64,000 bases of DNA, taken from positions 1-64,000 of the forward strand of contig JAQWLN010000124.1 of the NCBI GenBank assembly GCA_029247265.1. The letters are read 5' to 3'. The position numbers were made by a program, and so were the translations under genes. The stretch's first letter is position 1; the number at the start of each line of letters is the position of its first letter. Source of the stretch: Fuerstiella sp. (GTDB taxonomy: Bacteria; Planctomycetota; Planctomycetia; Planctomycetales; Planctomycetaceae). This document shows positions 19,001-27,476 of this stretch, in pieces. Below the pieces are notes generated by a model. That model was not told where the DNA came from and searched no databases. It saw only the letters and a list, made by a program, of their open reading frames with translations.

Positions 19001-20122
19001 AGTCGCGGCCTGTGGAATCAGTCACAGCAGGCCGAGCAGATTGCTCGCAAGGGCATTGAAGATCTGGCGGAAGGCATCGAACAGGCGGCTGATGCTGTAC
19101 TTGGCAGCGAGGCCGAGTCTCTTCGTCGCGCGGAACAGGAAATTGAAGACCTGGCCAATCAGCTGTCTTCGGAGATTGCGGACGCAACCGGTCAAAATCC
19201 AAATGGAGAACCGTCTGAAGACCAGCCGAACGCTACGCCTGGACAACAGGGCGCGCAGCGCGAAGGGCAGACTGACAACGAATCGTCGCCGCAACGTCAG
19301 GGAATTCAACGTGCAGCAGCGCCACTGCCAAATGAACAGCAGCGTCAGGCAAACGGTGGAAGTCAATCGCAGCAGCAGGACAAACAGGAAAGTCAACGGG
19401 CGGCTGCCGCCGGACAGAGTGAACAGCAGCAGCAAAAAGGAGAAGAACAGTCCGGTCAACGCCAGCCAGGTGATGGTCAACAGCAGGAAGAGTCACCACC
19501 GCAGCAGGGCAAGCAGCCGGAACAGGAAGGGCAGGGGCAGCAACCGGGACCGGGAAAACCTCAGGACGGTCAAAAGCCCGGAAAAGGCCAGCCGTCACCG
19601 CAGAGTGGTGAGCAGCCGGGTCAGGGGCAACAGCCCGGACAGAGTGAACAACAGGGACAACAACCTGGTCAGAACCAATCCGGAAATCGTCAGTCGGGGC
19701 GCTCTGGCCAGGATTCCTTTCTGCTGAACGGTGGTCGCCAGACGAATGGAGGCCGAGGTGCTACTCAGCAGCGCCCGTTAACGGGCGACGAATTCCGTGA
19801 CTGGTCCAACCGACTTCGCGAAGTGGAGGAAGTGCTGGATGATCCGGAACTTCGTAATCAGGTCGCTCAGGTGCGTGACCGAGCTCGTTCGATCCGTGCC
19901 GAATTCAAACGCCACGGGAAAGAGCCGCAGTGGGATCTGGTCAAATCTCAGCTGCTTGATGAAATGAAGATTCTGCAAAAACGACTGAATCAGGAACTGT
20001 CGAAACTGGAATCCGATCGCTCGATGGTTCCCATTGATCGAGAACCCGTGCCTGAAGAGTTCGATGAGCTGGTGCGACGATATTACGAACTGCTGGGCCA
20101 AAGCCGCGAGGAGGAGAAATGA
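16064..20122 (+). CDS. giant membrane-anchored Q-rich coiled-coil protein (DUF4175-like)
   Basis: 1352 residues, AAAGGA six bases before the ATG. Three TM segments lie in the first 165 residues (about 28-45, 50-68 and 145-165). A beta-rich periplasmic part follows to about 500. Then comes a very long charged coiled coil (about 540-1000, many QQQ and EE/RE heptads), a low-complexity Gln/Gly/Pro/Ser region (about 1010-1240, repeats of the type GQQPGQ) and a conserved-looking C-terminal helix bundle with EFRDWSNRLREVEEVLDD. The general plan resembles DUF4175-type proteins that occur beside MoxR/VWA genes. It probably spans the envelope. It overlaps the next gene by 4 bases (ATGA). Confidence 0.8.
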   Translation: MTGTVLERSLKMVAGRLHKLRVLRRQALCWVLLLAPAMVLALKLPQLQGFISTNLLVLLGVTIAGIALARWRMPAPTALETARLVEKNRPELNDAVLTAVQADERSRGQSHSSILNEWVIDEADKLARASDWKSVVPRRQMFVWSTLSFLSFCFLVSGVVAAGRWGRELDGPVFLFPTGEAAGPTEIVGRTELSVDPGDIEIERGTALTVVARFGRVLPTNVVLQLNTDEGAATFTMEPTVDEGVFAARVNSIDSDSTYRVFFGNSVAELSRLDTPEFRNKSESYKVSTYVRPRLDQVDALITPPAYTGKPEQLIEDTLRVTVVEGSAVQLLLHLNKSVAIAELHADDDTVIPLVSVEPDSGQVVATLEAFENQKFRVYLEDEDGRTAAEEETISLRVTRNKRPKIKITFPGRDTNVSPLQELQIEAKATDDFGFSDFGVMYSLTSGSPVELSLADTLPDQPDDIESSKNADDKAQHPTAGSGKRNTAAKKIQLQHMIDMEQLNAAPDELLSYYFYVEDLAADGSQRRTYSDMMFAEVRRFEEIFHESEQQSQQQQQQQQQGNKTEELLQLQRQIMVATWNIQRSIDESRSRENATAKAVEDADVVLQSQQQAMEQLLEAKEKASEDPDTLKLVEDVEVNMKKTVDQLVLFREQKKDAQLADALFAEQSAFAGLMRLRAKEHEVSRSQSQKGQGKRKQNSASQQQLRQLELDNDRNRYESERQAQQQQEQNDEQREQLQILNRLKELSRRQQMLNERLKQLESELRAAQAKEEKEEIERELKRLREEQREMLRDVDELRETMDQQSAEQQQQNQETREQVEQARERVQQASQAMDASNLSKAISEGTRAERQFDQLQEEFRKQTSNQFTEAMRDLRQQTRGMTERQKQISRELSGDSTPEEDQSAGQRPSLRGDRDRENVQEKVARQRDDLERVLEQAKQIVEEAEESEPLLSRRLYDTVRDTREKKPQEALEATEILVSRGLWNQSQQAEQIARKGIEDLAEGIEQAADAVLGSEAESLRRAEQEIEDLANQLSSEIADATGQNPNGEPSEDQPNATPGQQGAQREGQTDNESSPQRQGIQRAAAPLPNEQQRQANGGSQSQQQDKQESQRAAAAGQSEQQQQKGEEQSGQRQPGDGQQQEESPPQQGKQPEQEGQGQQPGPGKPQDGQKPGKGQPSPQSGEQPGQGQQPGQSEQQGQQPGQNQSGNRQSGRSGQDSFLLNGGRQTNGGRGATQQRPLTGDEFRDWSNRLREVEEVLDDPELRNQVAQVRDRARSIRAEFKRHGKEPQWDLVKSQLLDEMKILQKRLNQELSKLESDRSMVPIDREPVPEEFDELVRRYYELLGQSREEEK

Positions 20123-22599
20123 TGCTGGCGGCGGAGCAAAGTTCGGAGGGCGTGTGGTCAATGGCGGAAGTCGGGCACCTGGGTGCGCTGGGTAGTTTGG
20201 TGTTCGGCGACCACAGCTGGATTGCACCGACGATCGCTGTCGCAGCCGTCGGCATTCTGCTGGCACTGTGGGTTAGTCGCCATCGGCTGGCGTCACTGGG
20301 GCTGGCAACATTTTGTCGAGTGCTTGGGTGGCTGCTGATCACGGCCTGTCTGGTGAATCCACTGTGGAGCAGTGCCCGACCGCGACGAGGAGCCAACGTG
20401 CTGGCAGTCGTGACGGACATCAGTCGCAGTCACCTGGTCACAACCAGCGGCGCACAGACTCGAGCGGACGTGCTGCAGGAACTTTTGAATCGCGGCGAAT
20501 TGTCAGATCCCAACGGATGGGTCAACCGCATTGACCAAGACTTCGAACTGCAGCGATACACGGTCAGTGATCGGCTGGAACGAGTCGAAACATTCGAAGA
20601 CACTCCGTTTGATCGGCCAGCGTCGAACCTGTGTTCGGCCCTGCAACAACTGCAACAGCGGTTCGCCGGTCAGCCTCTGGCTGGCATCGTGCTGCTGTCA
20701 GATGGAAACGCGACTGATGATTTTGATTCGCTGGATGCATTGAAAACTCTTGCGCCTGTGTATCCGGTCGTCATCGAAGATGACGGGGACTCGATGGACG
20801 TGGCCATCGACGTAGTCACAGTCAACCAGACGGCATTTGACGACGCACCTGTGACGATTCAAGTGCAGACTCAGCAAAGAAACGCCAATGGAAGAAAGAT
20901 TCAGTTAACGCTGCTGGATGAACAGGGGACGCCTCTGGAATCGAAGACTCAGCTGGCCAGCGAAGATTCGCCGGTGCGATTTGAAGCTCGACCGGAAACC
21001 GGCGATACCGTATTTTACACAGTCAAAGCAGAGTTGCTGGATGCAGACGATCAGCCGATTGCAACCGAAGCAACGACAGTCAACAACGAACGTCTGGTGG
21101 CGGTGGATCGTGGCAGCAATAAACGTCGGGTTCTGTACGTTTCGGGGCGGCCGAACTGGGAATACAAGTTTCTTCGGCGAGCTGTGGAAACGGATCCTCA
21201 GACAGAACTGGTTGGCCTGCTTCGAATCGCAAGGAAAGAAGCGAAGTTCGATTTTCGCGGACGCGACGGTGAAAGTTCGAACTCACTATTCCGGGGGTTC
21301 GAAGAAAGTGAACAGGAGCTGGCCGAAGAATACGATGAACCGGTACTGGTACGTCTCGGAACAAAAGACGACACCGAACTGGAAGGTGGATTTCCAGAGA
21401 ACGCCGAAGATCTGTTTGCCTACGACGCCATCATACTGGATGACATCGAAGCTCAATTTTTCATGGCGGATCAGTTACAGCTGATCTATCAGTTCGTCTC
21501 CAAGCGAGGCGGTGGTTTCCTGATGATGGGCGGACAGGAATCTTTTCGCCAGGGAGAATACGACCGTACGCCGGTAGGCGAATTGCTGCCCGTCGATCTG
21601 CATCGTGAAATTCCAGGACCTACAGATCCAGTACAGTTAAGCCTGACGCGTGAAGGATGGCTGCAGCCATGGGTTCGGCTGTGCTCCGATGAAGAGGCCG
21701 AGCGTCAGCGGGTAACCAACATGCCGGGATTCACCGTGCTGAACGCAACCAGTTTTATTCGCCCCGGTGCAGTGGTCATGGCGAAGGTTGCGGACAATGC
21801 GGGCAACGAGTATCCCGCGCTGGTCACTCAGCGATTTGGCCGCGGGCGCTCGGCAGCACTGTGTATCGGCGACTTCTGGCGGTGGCGGATGAACGAAGGA
21901 CGACAACGCTTGAATGATTTCTCTCTGGCGACCCTAAATCCACTGGACGCTCCGGTGACGCCCGGCGACGACCCGGAAGAAGACCTCAACGATCATGCCC
22001 GAGCCTGTCGGCAGATGATCCGCTGGCTGGTTGGCGACGTGCCGAAGCGACTGGATGTTTCAATCATGCCGGATCCATCGCTGGGATTGGGCACGGTCAG
22101 GTTGATCGCAAATCTGAAGGGAAAAGATTTCGATGTTCGCGATGATGCGAATGTTGGATTCATCGTAACAAAGCCAAACGGGGAAAAAGTCGAGATCACC
22201 GGCGAACCGTCAGAAGACGTGATCGGACGCTTCGAAGTGGTGATGTCAGCCGTTGAGCCAGGAGCGTACACCGCCGAAGTCACGGCGACGGTAAACGAGC
22301 CCGATCAGGAACCGGAGGAACTGACAGCCTCTGTAGGCTGGGCCAGCCAGCCGGATCAGGAAGAAATGGCGTCAGTCGCTGTCAACAGACGCTTCCTGTC
22401 TGATGTCGCGAAATCGACAGGCGGACGCCTTGTCCCGATCGACCAGCTGAGTTCATTCGTAGACGATCTGTCACACAGCGAGGCACCGCTGGTGGAAGTG
22501 TGGTCGTGGCCGATCTGGCATCAGTGGTGGGTTTTCTGTGTCGCCGTCGGCTGCTTCGTGACGGACTGGACGATTCGTCGACGTTTGGGAATGCCGTAA
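20119..22599 (+). CDS. VWA / glutamine-amidotransferase-like membrane protein
   Basis: 826 residues. ATG 20119 overlaps the preceding TGA; ATG 20122 is equally possible behind AGGAGGAG. Two TM helices (about 33-51 and 58-80) are followed by a VWA-like region (VVTDISRSHLV, VLLSDGNATDD). A class I GATase-like part runs from about 335 (YVSGRPNWEYKFL; YDAIILDDIEAQFF; GGGFLMMGGQESF) and a C-terminal TM helix closes it (WWVFCVAVGCFVTDW). The catalytic Cys of true amidotransferases is not apparent. This is the usual last member of planctomycete MoxR/BatA clusters and is translationally coupled to the coiled-coil protein. Confidence 0.88.
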   Translation: MMLAAEQSSEGVWSMAEVGHLGALGSLVFGDHSWIAPTIAVAAVGILLALWVSRHRLASLGLATFCRVLGWLLITACLVNPLWSSARPRRGANVLAVVTDISRSHLVTTSGAQTRADVLQELLNRGELSDPNGWVNRIDQDFELQRYTVSDRLERVETFEDTPFDRPASNLCSALQQLQQRFAGQPLAGIVLLSDGNATDDFDSLDALKTLAPVYPVVIEDDGDSMDVAIDVVTVNQTAFDDAPVTIQVQTQQRNANGRKIQLTLLDEQGTPLESKTQLASEDSPVRFEARPETGDTVFYTVKAELLDADDQPIATEATTVNNERLVAVDRGSNKRRVLYVSGRPNWEYKFLRRAVETDPQTELVGLLRIARKEAKFDFRGRDGESSNSLFRGFEESEQELAEEYDEPVLVRLGTKDDTELEGGFPENAEDLFAYDAIILDDIEAQFFMADQLQLIYQFVSKRGGGFLMMGGQESFRQGEYDRTPVGELLPVDLHREIPGPTDPVQLSLTREGWLQPWVRLCSDEEAERQRVTNMPGFTVLNATSFIRPGAVVMAKVADNAGNEYPALVTQRFGRGRSAALCIGDFWRWRMNEGRQRLNDFSLATLNPLDAPVTPGDDPEEDLNDHARACRQMIRWLVGDVPKRLDVSIMPDPSLGLGTVRLIANLKGKDFDVRDDANVGFIVTKPNGEKVEITGEPSEDVIGRFEVVMSAVEPGAYTAEVTATVNEPDQEPEELTASVGWASQPDQEEMASVAVNRRFLSDVAKSTGGRLVPIDQLSSFVDDLSHSEAPLVEVWSWPIWHQWWVFCVAVGCFVTDWTIRRRLGMP

Positions 22600-22721
22600 T
22601 GACACTGGCATGAGCCCGGGACACGGTCATCGCAGATCGCTGCAACGACAATCACCGATGGCGTTCGCTTGGGTTCAAATACAAACTTTTAAGCCTGTCG
22701 TCTGTCTAAATCGGACGGAAA

Positions 22722-22735
22722 ATTGTGATTTCACA
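22722..22735. promoter_or_regulatory. TTGTGA-TT-TCACAA inverted repeat upstream of ABC genes
   Basis: A perfect 6-bp inverted repeat with a 2-nt spacer in the 225-base gap before the ABC ATPase. A second half-site-like TTGTGA lies at 22773-22778. The half-sites resemble CRP/FNR-type sequences, but the 2-nt spacing is not canonical for either. Possible operator. Confidence 0.3.
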
Positions 22736-22824
22736 AACTACTCACGTGCTTTCGTCGGTCATAACAGAAAGATTGTGACATTGGAGTGCGGGATTTTGAG
22801 TGCGCCGGGATACGTCTGACCAAT

Positions 22825-23796
22825 ATGCAAGAAACATATGATGCCAATACCGTTCCAGCCATTTCTGTCAGTGAGCTCACCCATTCCTTCAAAGGTCATC
22901 AGGCGCTGAACCAGGTGTCTTTTGCGGTCATGCCGCAGACGCTGCATGGGTTCGTCGGGCCAAACGGGGCCGGTAAAACGACAACCCTGAAAGCCATCTG
23001 CACTCTGCTGAAACCGAATTGGGGTGAGATCCAGGTATTCGGCCACAGCGTGCGATCGGAATCCATCGCCGTTCGTGAAAAGATCGGGTTTATGCCCGAC
23101 CACTTCAGCATGTATCGGCAAATGACCGTGTTTGAATACCTGGATTTCTTTGCGGCGGCCTACGGCCTGCAGCTCGCTCAGCGTGATCAGGTAATCAACG
23201 ATGTGCTGACTCTGACGGATATGGACGGACGGCGCGACGACCTGCTGAGTGGTCTGTCGCGTGGCATGCAACAGCGAGTCAGTCTGGCTCGGGTATTGGT
23301 GCACGACCCGGATCTTCTTCTGCTGGACGAACCCGCCAGCGGACTTGATCCGCGGGCACGCATTGAGCTGATGGAAATCCTGCGAGAACTTCGCCGGATG
23401 GGAAAGACCATCTTTATCAGCTCACACATCCTGACCGAGCTGGCCGAGTTGTGTGACAGTGTCACCATTATTGACCGTGGCCATGTGCGTTTCAGCGGCC
23501 CGATGGACGCACTGCTGGATACGGACGACGATACGCCACGCTTCAGTCTGAAACTGAGTCAGCCACCGGACAATGTGATCGAGCAGTTGATGGGACTTGA
23601 CGGAATCATTGCCGCCGACACGCCGGAATACAGTTCGGGAAATGAATTCGACCTGGAACTGGATTCGGCAGCCGATTCCAACATTGTGCTCACTTCCATC
23701 ATTGGACTCGGACTTCCGATTATCTCGTTCAGTCGGCGACGCAAGCAACTCAATCAGGCGTTTATGGATCTAACGACCCGAGGAGTCCCGACGTGA
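22825..23796 (+). CDS. ABC transporter ATP-binding protein (ABC-2 type)
   Basis: 323 residues from ATG 22825; the frame extends to a GTG at 22786. Walker A is GPNGAGKT (45-52), the signature LSRGMQQRV and Walker B LLLLDEPASGLD, followed by a His switch (SSHILTEL). The C-terminal 80 residues are the extra domain of drug- or polymer-export ATPases. It pairs with the permease that starts inside its stop codon. Substrate unknown. It lies 225 bases after the MoxR cluster and may be separately transcribed. Confidence 0.92.
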   Translation: MQETYDANTVPAISVSELTHSFKGHQALNQVSFAVMPQTLHGFVGPNGAGKTTTLKAICTLLKPNWGEIQVFGHSVRSESIAVREKIGFMPDHFSMYRQMTVFEYLDFFAAAYGLQLAQRDQVINDVLTLTDMDGRRDDLLSGLSRGMQQRVSLARVLVHDPDLLLLDEPASGLDPRARIELMEILRELRRMGKTIFISSHILTELAELCDSVTIIDRGHVRFSGPMDALLDTDDDTPRFSLKLSQPPDNVIEQLMGLDGIIAADTPEYSSGNEFDLELDSAADSNIVLTSIIGLGLPIISFSRRRKQLNQAFMDLTTRGVPT

Positions 23797-25349
23797 TCAG
23801 CGGGACTCAAACGCTTTTTAAGTGGTCTCTGCGTGCCGACACAAAATCGATTTATCCACACATCGTTCGAGCGTGTTTTGCTGGATTCATGTTGCTGGCC
23901 GTGCTTGCGGCGTGGAGTAGTGCGCTGTCCGGCATGGCTCCAGGACTGGAATTCTTTGAATGGATCTGCCAGCTGAATGTGCTGCTGATTTCTGTTTCCG
24001 GCATCAGCTATTTCGTCTCGGCAGTCACCGAGGAAAAAGACTCGGGCACGCTGGCACTACTGAGACTTGCCGGAGTGACGCCACTGGCCATTGTGTTAAG
24101 CAAGTCAACATCCCGGCTTATCAGCGCGCTCATGCTGTTGCTGATTCAGCTTCCGTTTACCTTTCTTGCAATCACGCTTGGTGGAGTCCGGTGGCAACAG
24201 ATTATCGCGGCATATCTGGCGCTGGCCGCGTGGATGTGCATGGTCGCAAACGTTGCCCTATTTTGCTCTGTTCGCTGCAACACGTCAGGCCGCGCTGCGA
24301 CTCTGGCGACGTCTGTGTTGCTGCTGTTCTTCGCGGCCGGGCCGATTCTGGCCGGCGTGGCGGGCCTGACAGGTGTGTCGTGGATATCGCCGCGGTTTCT
24401 GGCAGTTTGCGAAAACCTGCACCAGGAACAACAACAAGTGCTGATTACAAATCGCCTGAGCGAAATATTTGCATCGACCGGTCCGGTCGAATTTCTGTCG
24501 ATTCAGTTTTGGCGCAGCGTGATTGTGGGCGGAGCGACATTCCTGCTGAGTGTGGCCTTCTTTAATCGTTACAGCGAACCGGCAGATGACAATACTCATG
24601 GAAGCTCTGCAAAGGTACGGCGATATACGGTCGGTCGCTGCTGGAAGCTACCGATCGTCTGGAAGGATTTTCTGTTCTTCACCGGCGGCAGGACATTCCT
24701 ATTCACTAAATTCTTCGGCTACACACTGCTGGTAGCCGGCTTCTCGGCTTTTCATCAGCTTGACCGCCCGGGAACGACTCAGTGGCTGAATAATGAACTG
24801 ACGTGGATCGCATTTATCGCGGTCACCTGCCTTCTGTGTGTTGAGGTAATGCTTTATGCGTCAGGAAGTCTGTTTCAGGAGGTGCGGCAGTCAACGATAT
24901 CGTCGCTGACCATGCTGCCGTCCGGCACGCCGGGAATACTGCTGCAGAAGCTTGGCGCCTGTTGCCTGGCCCTGACTCCTGGTGCACTGTGGCTGGTACT
25001 TCTTCTCGCATACAGTCCGTCCGCAATCACAAAGCCACTTTCAGGCACAGCGGTTGTCAGCGTCGTCTTTGAGGTGATGTTATGTGCCCATCTGACTGTC
25101 CTGCTGTCGCTGTACACTCGGTGGTCCGCTCTTCCCATCGCCATCTTCGTTACGGCGATATCCTTCATGTGCTGCCCGTTCATCACACTCACGATCTTCG
25201 AATTCTCGGGGCGAATGGCGCGACTGAACGGTATCTCCTGGAGCATTTTTCTGGGAGCCATCGTCAACTTCGTGTGGGGTTGGCTGTTTGTGCTGCTGCC
25301 GATGGAAATCGAGATCATTAACCGCTGGAATCGGTTAAGCCGCGAGTAG
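23793..25349 (+). CDS. ABC-2 type transporter permease
   Basis: 518 residues from GTG 23793, overlapping the ATPase stop by 4 bases (GTGA) and preceded by GAGGAG. About 12 hydrophobic segments alternate through the protein (for example ACFAGFMLLAVLAAW near the start; ISVSGISYFVSAVTEEKDSGTLALLRL, split here as ISYFVSAVTEEKDSG plus TLALLRL). The TEEKDSGTLALL segment after an early TM helix is typical of ABC-2 permeases. It presumably forms an exporter with the preceding ATPase; cargo cannot be told. Confidence 0.88.
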   Translation: MISGTQTLFKWSLRADTKSIYPHIVRACFAGFMLLAVLAAWSSALSGMAPGLEFFEWICQLNVLLISVSGISYFVSAVTEEKDSGTLALLRLAGVTPLAIVLSKSTSRLISALMLLLIQLPFTFLAITLGGVRWQQIIAAYLALAAWMCMVANVALFCSVRCNTSGRAATLATSVLLLFFAAGPILAGVAGLTGVSWISPRFLAVCENLHQEQQQVLITNRLSEIFASTGPVEFLSIQFWRSVIVGGATFLLSVAFFNRYSEPADDNTHGSSAKVRRYTVGRCWKLPIVWKDFLFFTGGRTFLFTKFFGYTLLVAGFSAFHQLDRPGTTQWLNNELTWIAFIAVTCLLCVEVMLYASGSLFQEVRQSTISSLTMLPSGTPGILLQKLGACCLALTPGALWLVLLLAYSPSAITKPLSGTAVVSVVFEVMLCAHLTVLLSLYTRWSALPIAIFVTAISFMCCPFITLTIFEFSGRMARLNGISWSIFLGAIVNFVWGWLFVLLPMEIEIINRWNRLSRE

Positions 25350-25491
25350 GTGGGAAACACAGATACGCTTGTTCCGCCCCGGACGTGCCGATTCGTTTAA
25401 TCGCGTGTGCAACGCCTCGCGTTCAGACGATAGAATTTCTCAGCGATACGGCGTTTCACGCGGCCTGCGTTGGGCACACAGTGTTGCAGCG

Positions 25492-25510
25492 TAACCGGTG
25501 CCACCGGTTA
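25492..25510. repeat. 9-bp perfect inverted repeat TAACCGGTG-C-CACCGGTTA
   Basis: Near-continuous palindrome with a 1-nt centre, immediately beside the 21-nt repeat copy. It may form the bidirectional transcript end of the convergent genes or part of the same repeat element. Confidence 0.5.
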
Positions 25511-25518
25511 TCAGGGCG

Positions 25519-25539
25519 CACCGGCAAAGCCAGTGACAC
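25519..25539. repeat. 21-nt REP-like repeat arm, copy 2
   Basis: Matches the right arm at 1432-1452 in 19 of 21 positions. The core GGCAAAGCC hairpin is preserved. Confidence 0.6.
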
Positions 25540-25708
25540 ATAATCACGACATGGCTCGCAAATCCGTGCTGGACCAGTTGTTCTGAGCGCCGGTGCTGAC
25601 CTGTAGTCGTCATAAGAAATGGGCGCCCCACGTCGCGATCGATAGCCGCGAAAAAAAGAGGTGTCCACAGATTACGCAGATGCAACGCAGGAAAGCGATT
25701 ACCTGTCG

Positions 25709-27331
25709 CTACTTGTTTTTTCCGGGCACAGGCCTTTTCCATTCTGTTGCGAATGGCGGTTTGTCGTAGGTGGAACCATCACCGGTGACTCGTGGATCGC
25801 CGGTTTCCTTCAGTATGTGCATTAGCCGCGTCGACAGATCCGACTTTACGTCAGCATAACGATCCTCGTCCGCCACGTTGTAGACCTGATGAAAATCAAC
25901 TTTTAGATCGTAGAGCTCTTCCTCGGGCCGCTGCGCAAACGCGAAATCGAAATACTTCCTCCGGCTTGGATCCTGTTCACAGTTCAGAGTGATCCATGCC
26001 TTGGTCGGACTGGCGTCCAGGTCGCCAAATGCCGCAAATGTATTTTCCCGCAACACCTCGAAGGCGGGCATTTCTGCAGCCGGTGCTCCGTATCCCGGAG
26101 CGGTTCCCATTGGCCAGCGGCCTGGTTTGAAGTTGCGGATGTACAGGAAGTTTTTGGTGCGAATGGCTCGTTGAGGATACGGCCTCCAGTCGGCGCGAGC
26201 TTTCGCAACATGACGCTCTCGCCCTGTGATCACAGCATCCCTCATGGGATCAACCACACCGGATTTGTCAGACTTCAGCACAGACAGCAGGCTCTTGCCC
26301 GTCATCACCTGCGGAATTTCTTCGCCCCCGGCGTCCAAAAATGTTGCGGCCAGATCCGGTAGACAAACGAAGTCGTGCACAACCCGATCACCGGGAACCT
26401 GCTGCGGCCAGCGAACCGCCAGCGGGACATGAGTTCCAAAGTCGTACAGGTTGCACTTGCCGTTTGGAAACCCGGGCGCTCCATGATCGCCGCTGACGAC
26501 AATGATCGTGTTGTCGATTTCGCCCGTTTTCTGCAGTTCGTCCAGCAGAACACCAAGTCCGGCATCAAAGGCCATGGCTTCGCCCAGATAGTCTGCAAAA
26601 TCTTCGCGGACGATCGGCACATCCGGCAGACAGGCGGGCAGCTTGCCTTTCAAATCATCCGGGTTCAGGCCCCACAATTCTTTTCCCGACCCCTGAATCC
26701 ATTTGCGATGGCAGTTGGTGGGTCCCCACCAGTAACAGAACGGCTCGCCGTCTTCACGATCGGCAAGGAAGTCTTTGAAGTTGCCGCGGACTTCCTTCAG
26801 CAGCGTATTTTTTCCGGCGTCGGCGTCGTCCTGTTTAGTCACAAACTGACTGAAACCATTGAAGCGGCTGCCCTTTTTGCCGTAGCTGGTCGGGCGGGCT
26901 CCATAGGGCGCGTTGGCAGGCGAACCGGGACTCCAGACTTTGTAAGTATGTCCGATGTGGTACCCGGCCTTTTGCAGAATCAACGGATAGCTGGGGATGT
27001 TCTCATCCCAGATGGCGCCCTGCAGAATGGCTCCGCGTCCGGTACGCCAGAAATACTGCCCCGACAGCAGTGAGCTGCGACACGGAGTGCACGACGGCGC
27101 GTTGACAAAGGCGTTTGTAAACAGGACACCTTCTTTGGCAATACGGTCGAAGTTCGGCGTACTGACAATGTCACTGGGTCCACCTTTTTCGATCGCCGCA
27201 TAGGCACTGGCGTACCGCCCCCAGTCGTCGGCAAACGCAAACAGAATGTTCGGCCGAGTGGTCTCCGCAAAAACGGGACTCGACAGAAGCAGCATACCTG
27301 TCAGCAATATCAGCACAGAACGATTTAACAT
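25709..27331 (-). CDS. secreted sulfatase (alkaline-phosphatase superfamily)
   Basis: 540 residues with a signal peptide (1-22, SPVFAE). The sulfatase metal site begins at FADD (33-36). The modification motif C81-T-P-C-R85 fits C-x-P-x-R, whose first Cys becomes formylglycine, so an anaerobic or aerobic maturase is required elsewhere. [13 protein letters not shown] is the second metal-binding segment. Planctomycetes carry many such enzymes for desulfating marine polysaccharides; this one acts in the periplasm or outside. A G-rich stretch (CAGGGG) lies before the ATG. It is divergent from the AhpD-like gene 145 bases away, with no sugar-processing partner next to it. Confidence 0.93.
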   Translation of the reverse strand: MLNRSVLILLTGMLLLSSPVFAETTRPNILFAFADDWGRYASAYAAIEKGGPSDIVSTPNFDRIAKEGVLFTNAFVNAPSCTPCRSSLLSGQYFWRTGRGAILQGAIWDENIPSYPLILQKAGYHIGHTYKVWSPGSPANAPYGARPTSYGKKGSRFNGFSQFVTKQDDADAGKNTLLKEVRGNFKDFLADREDGEPFCYWWGPTNCHRKWIQGSGKELWGLNPDDLKGKLPACLPDVPIVREDFADYLGEAMAFDAGLGVLLDELQKTGEIDNTIIVVSGDHGAPGFPNGKCNLYDFGTHVPLAVRWPQQVPGDRVVHDFVCLPDLAATFLDAGGEEIPQVMTGKSLLSVLKSDKSGVVDPMRDAVITGRERHVAKARADWRPYPQRAIRTKNFLYIRNFKPGRWPMGTAPGYGAPAAEMPAFEVLRENTFAAFGDLDASPTKAWITLNCEQDPSRRKYFDFAFAQRPEEELYDLKVDFHQVYNVADEDRYADVKSDLSTRLMHILKETGDPRVTGDGSTYDKPPFATEWKRPVPGKNK

Positions 27332-27476
27332 GGAAACAACCCCTGGCAGAACGTAGATCGATTTTCGTCCGTGTCATGATAGCGATCAGCAATTGGCTGC
27401 CAAAGCGCGGAGGCAGCTTCTACGATAGGCGGCGCGTAATGAAACGGTGTCGTGCCGGAGTGAATGAGGAGTTCGC

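Larger units (their letters stand above)
25350..25708. other. intergenic stretch between convergent genes, with repeats
   Basis: 359 bases between the permease and the sulfatase 3' end. Contains a palindrome at 25492-25510 and a second copy of the 21-nt repeat at 25519-25539. It also holds a CACAGATTACGCAGAT-like string near 25666, of a kind often seen in intergenic DNA of environmental bacteria. No ORF is convincing. Confidence 0.5.

Noticed and set aside
18735-19727. 330-codon plus-strand ORF rich in Arg/Asn
   Set aside because: Alternate frame of the Gln-rich region (CAG read out of frame); not coding.
22600-22824. Considered a riboswitch leader before the ABC genes
   Set aside because: Only a small inverted repeat is visible; no conserved riboswitch core could be recognised.
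25660-25700. CACAGATTACGCAGAT-like string as possible contamination or mobile element end
   Set aside because: Short, single, and of a type common in intergenic DNA of environmental bacteria; no flanking repeat.
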